From Asaia bogorensis (GTDB lineage Bacteria > Pseudomonadota > Alphaproteobacteria > Acetobacterales > Acetobacteraceae), in NCBI GenBank assembly GCA_945874515.1, contig CAMCHA010000050.1:1-9867 (forward strand): a stretch of 9,867 nt of DNA. The letters are read 5' to 3'. Positions within the stretch are counted from its first letter, which is position 1. The number at the start of each line of letters is the position of its first letter. The notes below the pieces were generated by a model. It searched no databases and was not told where the DNA came from. It saw only the letters and a list, made by a program, of their open reading frames with translations. The position numbers and the translations under genes are program-made. Below are positions 6,633-9,867 of the stretch, piece by piece.

Positions 6633-7349
6633 ATGCCAACAGACCATATCGTCCGCAGCTATGATGAGGATTTACGCAAGCTGCGCGACATGATCGCGCG
6701 CATGGGGGGGCTGGTGGAACGCCAGGTGGCCGATGCCACCCGCGCCCTGGTGCGGCGGGACAGTGATCTGGCCGGCCAAGTTGTGCAGCGCGATGTGCAG
6801 ATTGACCAGCTTGAACGCGAAGTGGAAGCCTTCTGCGTCACGCTGCTTGCGCTGCGTCAGCCGATGGCCGCGGATTTGCGCCTGATCCTCGCCTGTATGA
6901 AGGCTTCCAATGATCTGGAACGCATCGGCGACTATGCCGCCAATGCGGCCAAGCGGTCCGTCGTTCTTGCTTCCCTACCCGCATTTGGCAGTATGAATGG
7001 CTTTGAACGCATGGCGCATCTGGTACAGGAAAACCTGAAGGCCGCCATGGATGCGCTGGTGCGAAACGATGCCGATGCGGCAGGACGTGTCTGGGCCGCG
7101 GATGTGCCGGTGGATGAAATCTACAACGGCATTTTCCGCGAAACGCTGACGCATATGATGGAAGACCCGCGTAATATCACCGCCGCAACCCACATGCTTT
7201 TCGTCGCCAAAAATATGGAACGCATCGGCGATAAAACTACGAGCATCGCAGAGCGTATTCACTTCGCCGTGCGCGGTGAATCGCTGCCAGAAGATCGGCC
7301 AAAGGGTGATAACTCTGCCTTCGCCGTCGTCCGCGCACCAGGAGATTAG
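6633..7349 (+). CDS. phoU: Phosphate signalling complex protein PhoU
   Basis: A 238-residue cytoplasmic negative regulator that links the Pst transporter to the PhoR-PhoB two-component system and restrains phosphate uptake when phosphate is plentiful. It consists of two helical PhoU repeats, each with the metal-binding signature: ERIGDYAANAAK (Glu96, Asp100) and ERIGDKTTSIAE (Glu196, Asp200). A strong AGGAG stands 8 bases before the ATG. It follows pstB by 26 bases and ends 2 bases before phoB, so phoU and phoB are likely translated in a coupled way. The last 20 or so residues are polar and less family-like. Confidence 0.96.
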   Translation: MPTDHIVRSYDEDLRKLRDMIARMGGLVERQVADATRALVRRDSDLAGQVVQRDVQIDQLEREVEAFCVTLLALRQPMAADLRLILACMKASNDLERIGDYAANAAKRSVVLASLPAFGSMNGFERMAHLVQENLKAAMDALVRNDADAAGRVWAADVPVDEIYNGIFRETLTHMMEDPRNITAATHMLFVAKNMERIGDKTTSIAERIHFAVRGESLPEDRPKGDNSAFAVVRAPGD

Positions 7350-7351
7350 GC

Positions 7352-8086
7352 ATGAACATGATGGCAGAAAACTACAGCAACCTCGCCAAGCCCACGGTGC
7401 TGATCGTGGAAGATGAGGCGCCGCTGCTGACCCTGCTGCGCTACAATCTGGAAAAGCAGGGCTTCCGCGTGGATGAAGCCGCTGATGGCCAGGAAGCGCT
7501 GCTGCGTGTGGCCGAAGCGCGACCGGATGTCCTGTTGCTGGATTGGATGCTGCCGTCGCTTTCGGGCATTGAGGTCTGCCGTCAGCTCCGCCGCCGCGCG
7601 GAAACACGCGATTTGCCCATCATCATGGTGACTGCCCGCACGGAAGACCAGGATGCGGTGCGCGCCTTGGATATCGGCGCGGATGATTACATCGCCAAGC
7701 CGTTTGCGATGGAGCATGTGATTGCGCGCATCCGCGCCTTGCTGCGCCGGTCTGGTCGCGTGGCTTCCAAGGGCACGCTGGCTTACGCTGAAATTGCCAT
7801 GGATCAGGATGCACATCGCGTGACGCGCGACGGCCGGCCGTTGCATTTGGGCCCGACAGAATATCGGCTGCTTGAATTCTTCCTTCAGCATCCGGGCCGC
7901 GTTTTTGCGCGCGAACAATTGCTGGATGCCGTTTGGGGCCGCGATATCCATGTGGAACCGCGCACCGTGGATGTGCATATCCGCCGGCTGCGCAAGGCGA
8001 TCAATCAGGATCACGAAGTTGATCTGATCCGCACCGTGCGTTCCGCCGGCTACGCGCTGGATTCAGACCCAAACAGGCTCGGCTGA
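7352..8086 (+). CDS. phoB: Phosphate regulon response regulator PhoB
   Basis: An OmpR/PhoB-type response regulator of 244 residues, the transcription activator of the phosphate regulon. The receiver domain (about 14-133) has the acidic pair Glu20-Asp21, phosphoacceptor Asp64 in LLLDWMLP, Thr94 and Lys116. The winged-helix DNA-binding domain (about 145-238) has LGPTEYRLLEFF and the recognition helix region RTVDVHIRRLRKAI. PhoB rather than another family member is chosen because it closes a pst-phoU operon. AGGAG is 7 bases upstream of the ATG. The N-terminus is about 11 residues longer than in E. coli PhoB; ATGs at 7358 and 7361 are in frame but would leave the Shine-Dalgarno too far away. Its own product should bind the Pho boxes before pstS. 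Confidence 0.95.
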   Translation: MNMMAENYSNLAKPTVLIVEDEAPLLTLLRYNLEKQGFRVDEAADGQEALLRVAEARPDVLLLDWMLPSLSGIEVCRQLRRRAETRDLPIIMVTARTEDQDAVRALDIGADDYIAKPFAMEHVIARIRALLRRSGRVASKGTLAYAEIAMDQDAHRVTRDGRPLHLGPTEYRLLEFFLQHPGRVFAREQLLDAVWGRDIHVEPRTVDVHIRRLRKAINQDHEVDLIRTVRSAGYALDSDPNRLG

Positions 8087-8153
8087 AACCCACCTTGGCG
8101 CCACGCAACGCAAGGCGTAATCACCGCTTTGCAAACTGGCTGCGGGGATTGAG

Positions 8154-9425
8154 ATGCGCGTTATCGTGGTGGGTGGCGGTGGGCGCGAACACGCGCTCTG
8201 TTGGGCATTGGCGGCATCGCCGCTGCTGACCAAGCTGTTTTGCGCGCCTGGCAATGCAGGCATTGCCGAAGTGGCGGAATGTGTTGCGATTGGCGCCGAG
8301 GATATTCCCGGCCTGGTTTCCTTCGCCAAGGACAAAGCCATTGATCTGGTGGTGGTCGGGCCGGAAGCGCCACTCACGCTTGGCCTTGCGGATGCCTGCG
8401 CCGCTGCGGGCCTGAAATGCTTCGGGCCCTCCGCCGCCGCCGCGCGGTTGGAAGGCAGCAAAACCTTCACCAAGGAAGTTGCGGATGCCGCCGGTGCGCC
8501 CACCGCCGCCTGGGCGCGCTTCACCGATGCCGCCGCCGCGCGCGCCTATATTCGTGAAAAGGGTGCGCCGATTGTGGTGAAGGCCGATGGGCTCGCCGCC
8601 GGCAAGGGGGTGGTGGTGGCCGCGTCTATTGCCGAAGCCGAAGCAGCCATTGCCGATATCATGGAAGACCGCATCCATGGCGCGGCGGGGGCTTCCGTGG
8701 TGATTGAAGAATGCCTGGTGGGTGAGGAAATCAGCTTCTTCGCGCTGTGTGATGGCATCACCGCTTTGCCGCTGGGCGCGGCGCAGGACCATAAGCGCGT
8801 GGGGGATGGCGATACCGGCCCCAATACTGGCGGCATGGGCGCTTACTCGCCACCGCCGATTTTCACTGAGGCACTTCAGCAGGATGTCATGGCGCGCATC
8901 ATCCGCCCGGTGCTGGCCGAAATGGCGCGGCGCGGTGCGCCCTTCAAAGGCGTGCTTTTCGCCGGGCTGATGATCACCGCGGCAGGCCCGAAGCTGATTG
9001 AATTCAATGTGCGCTTTGGCGATCCGGAATGTCAGGTGCTGATGCTGCGCTTGAAGTCCGATTTGTTGCCCGCGTTGCTCGCCGCCTGCGATGGCGAATT
9101 GGCGCGCTTTGACCTGCGTTGGGAAGCGCTGCACGCCATGCTGGTGGTGATGGCCGCGCGTGGTTATCCGGATAGCTATGCCAGGGGCAGCGAAATCAGC
9201 GGCCTGAAAGCCGCCGGGCAGGTACCAGGCTTACAGGTATTCCATGCCGGCACAGCGCGGCGCGAAGATGGCGCCTTGATTGCTACCGGCGGCCGCGTGC
9301 TGGGTATCTCGGCCACCGGCAAGACTTTGCGCGAAGCACGCGATGCGGCTTATGCCGCCGTGGACCTGCTCGATTGGCCGGGCGGGTTTTGTCGGCGGGA
9401 TATTGGCTGGCGCGCTTTGACATAA
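8154..9425 (+). CDS. purD: Phosphoribosylamine--glycine ligase (GAR synthetase)
   Basis: The second enzyme of de novo purine synthesis, joining glycine to 5-phosphoribosylamine with ATP to give glycinamide ribonucleotide. The 423 residues match the usual single-domain bacterial enzyme. Visible marks are the N-terminal [11 protein letters not shown] (about 5-15), [11 protein letters not shown] (67-77), SKTFTKE (102-108), the ATP-grasp segment [16 protein letters not shown] (141-156), [10 protein letters not shown] (226-235), [12 protein letters not shown] (264-275), the metal-binding [12 protein letters not shown] (283-294), and the C-terminal DIGWRAL. GGGGA lies 5 bases before the ATG. It follows phoB by 67 bases without an obvious terminator, so partial co-transcription is possible, although purD has no known role in phosphate sensing. 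Confidence 0.96.
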   Translation: MRVIVVGGGGREHALCWALAASPLLTKLFCAPGNAGIAEVAECVAIGAEDIPGLVSFAKDKAIDLVVVGPEAPLTLGLADACAAAGLKCFGPSAAAARLEGSKTFTKEVADAAGAPTAAWARFTDAAAARAYIREKGAPIVVKADGLAAGKGVVVAASIAEAEAAIADIMEDRIHGAAGASVVIEECLVGEEISFFALCDGITALPLGAAQDHKRVGDGDTGPNTGGMGAYSPPPIFTEALQQDVMARIIRPVLAEMARRGAPFKGVLFAGLMITAAGPKLIEFNVRFGDPECQVLMLRLKSDLLPALLAACDGELARFDLRWEALHAMLVVMAARGYPDSYARGSEISGLKAAGQVPGLQVFHAGTARREDGALIATGGRVLGISATGKTLREARDAAYAAVDLLDWPGGFCRRDIGWRALT

Positions 9426-9466
9426 GGCACTTGCCGACTCGGGGCGGTTCCGGCCATTGAAGCCCT

Positions 9467-9867
9467 GTGTTGAACCTCATGAAACTCTCGGTCGGTCCCA
9501 AGGATGTCGCGGCGCTTACAGCGTTCCAGGCCATCCGCCTTAAGGAAGACCCGCCGCTCCGCGCCTGGACGCGCATGTTCCCAAAGCGCGTGGAGGAACT
9601 CTGCGATGGCGGTTCCATTTATTGGGTGATTGGCGGCTTCATCCGCGTGCGCCAGCGCATCCTGGAAATCCGCGAGGAAGAATGGGACGACAAAACCCCC
9701 TGCGCGGCCCTGGTACTGGATCCTGAGTTGGTGCCGGTGGAAGCGCGCCAGATGAAGCCCTTCCAGGGCTGGCGCTATTTGAAGCCGGAAGAAGCGCCGG
9801 CGGATGTGAACCAGGCCCGCCCGCCAACCCGTGGCCTGGAAGCCCTTCCGCCCAAGCTGCGGCGCGA
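9467..9867 (+). CDS. DUF1489 family protein (3' end outside window)
   Basis: An open frame of 133 codons that continues past the window edge. The translation resembles the DUF1489 family, small uncharacterised proteins found mainly in Alphaproteobacteria. The telling segments are the start LNLMKLSVG, TRMFPKRVEELCDGGSIYWV, RQRILEI, CAALVLDPELV and PFQGWRYLKPEEAP. The start is ambiguous: GTG 9467, TTG 9470 and ATG 9479 are in frame, none has a clear Shine-Dalgarno, and I favour GTG 9467 because family members usually begin about five residues before KLxVG. It lies 41 bases after purD on the same strand. Function is unknown. Confidence 0.82.
   Translation, partial: MLNLMKLSVGPKDVAALTAFQAIRLKEDPPLRAWTRMFPKRVEELCDGGSIYWVIGGFIRVRQRILEIREEEWDDKTPCAALVLDPELVPVEARQMKPFQGWRYLKPEEAPADVNQARPPTRGLEALPPKLRR

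Noticed and set aside
8093..8115. A stem CCTTGGCG / CGCAAGG after phoB as a terminator
   Set aside because: The stem is short with a bulge and has no T-run after it; too weak to call.
8121..9134. A 337-codon open frame on the minus strand opposite purD
   Set aside because: purD is unmistakable on the plus strand; the antisense translation is rich in Gly, His and Arg with no recognisable domain.
1..9867. A mobile element, CRISPR array, phage or defence system
   Set aside because: No transposase, integrase, phage structural gene, spaced repeats or defence domains were seen on either strand; base use looks uniform and the genes are housekeeping or transport.

Overview
The window is an ordinary-looking chromosomal segment of a GC-rich Alphaproteobacterium. 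Acetobacteraceae or a related Rhodospirillales group is my best guess, from the protein style, the pst-phoU-phoB gene order and a DUF1489 gene, which is typical of Alphaproteobacteria. That placement is inference, not a search result. Nearly every base is coding. I see no tRNA, rRNA, CRISPR array, transposase, phage gene or integration site.

Layout. (1) 1-1780, minus strand: a gamma-glutamyltransferase-family Ntn hydrolase whose stop overlaps (ATGA) the start of another minus-strand gene that leaves the window at position 1. (2) 1781-1866: a short divergent intergenic region with a candidate promoter for the minus-strand pair. (3) 1867-2661, plus strand: a crotonase-fold protein resembling methylglutaconyl-CoA hydratases of the LiuC/GnyH type. 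(4) 2662-2800: the regulatory region of the pst operon, with four Pho-box half-sites in 11-bp phase and, just upstream, a perfect DnaA 9-mer. (5) 2801-8086: the operon pstS-pstC-pstA-pstB-phoU-phoB. (6) 8154-9425: purD. (7) 9467-end: a DUF1489 gene cut by the window edge.

How the genes work together. PstS captures phosphate in the periplasm, PstC and PstA form the inner-membrane channel, and PstB is the ATPase. PhoU couples transporter state to signalling, and PhoB is the response regulator that should bind the Pho boxes in front of pstS. The cluster is therefore probably positively autoregulated under phosphate starvation. The partner histidine kinase gene phoR, which precedes pstS in many Alphaproteobacteria, is not in the window; a crotonase gene occupies that place. 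A hairpin between pstS and pstC could let the binding protein be made in excess of the permease. purD follows phoB by 67 bp on the same strand with no convincing terminator between.

I found no evidence of an undescribed system. The most useful observations are the phased Pho-box array, the adjacent DnaA box, the missing phoR, the Tat-like PstS signal and a crotonase lacking one of the two classical catalytic glutamates.
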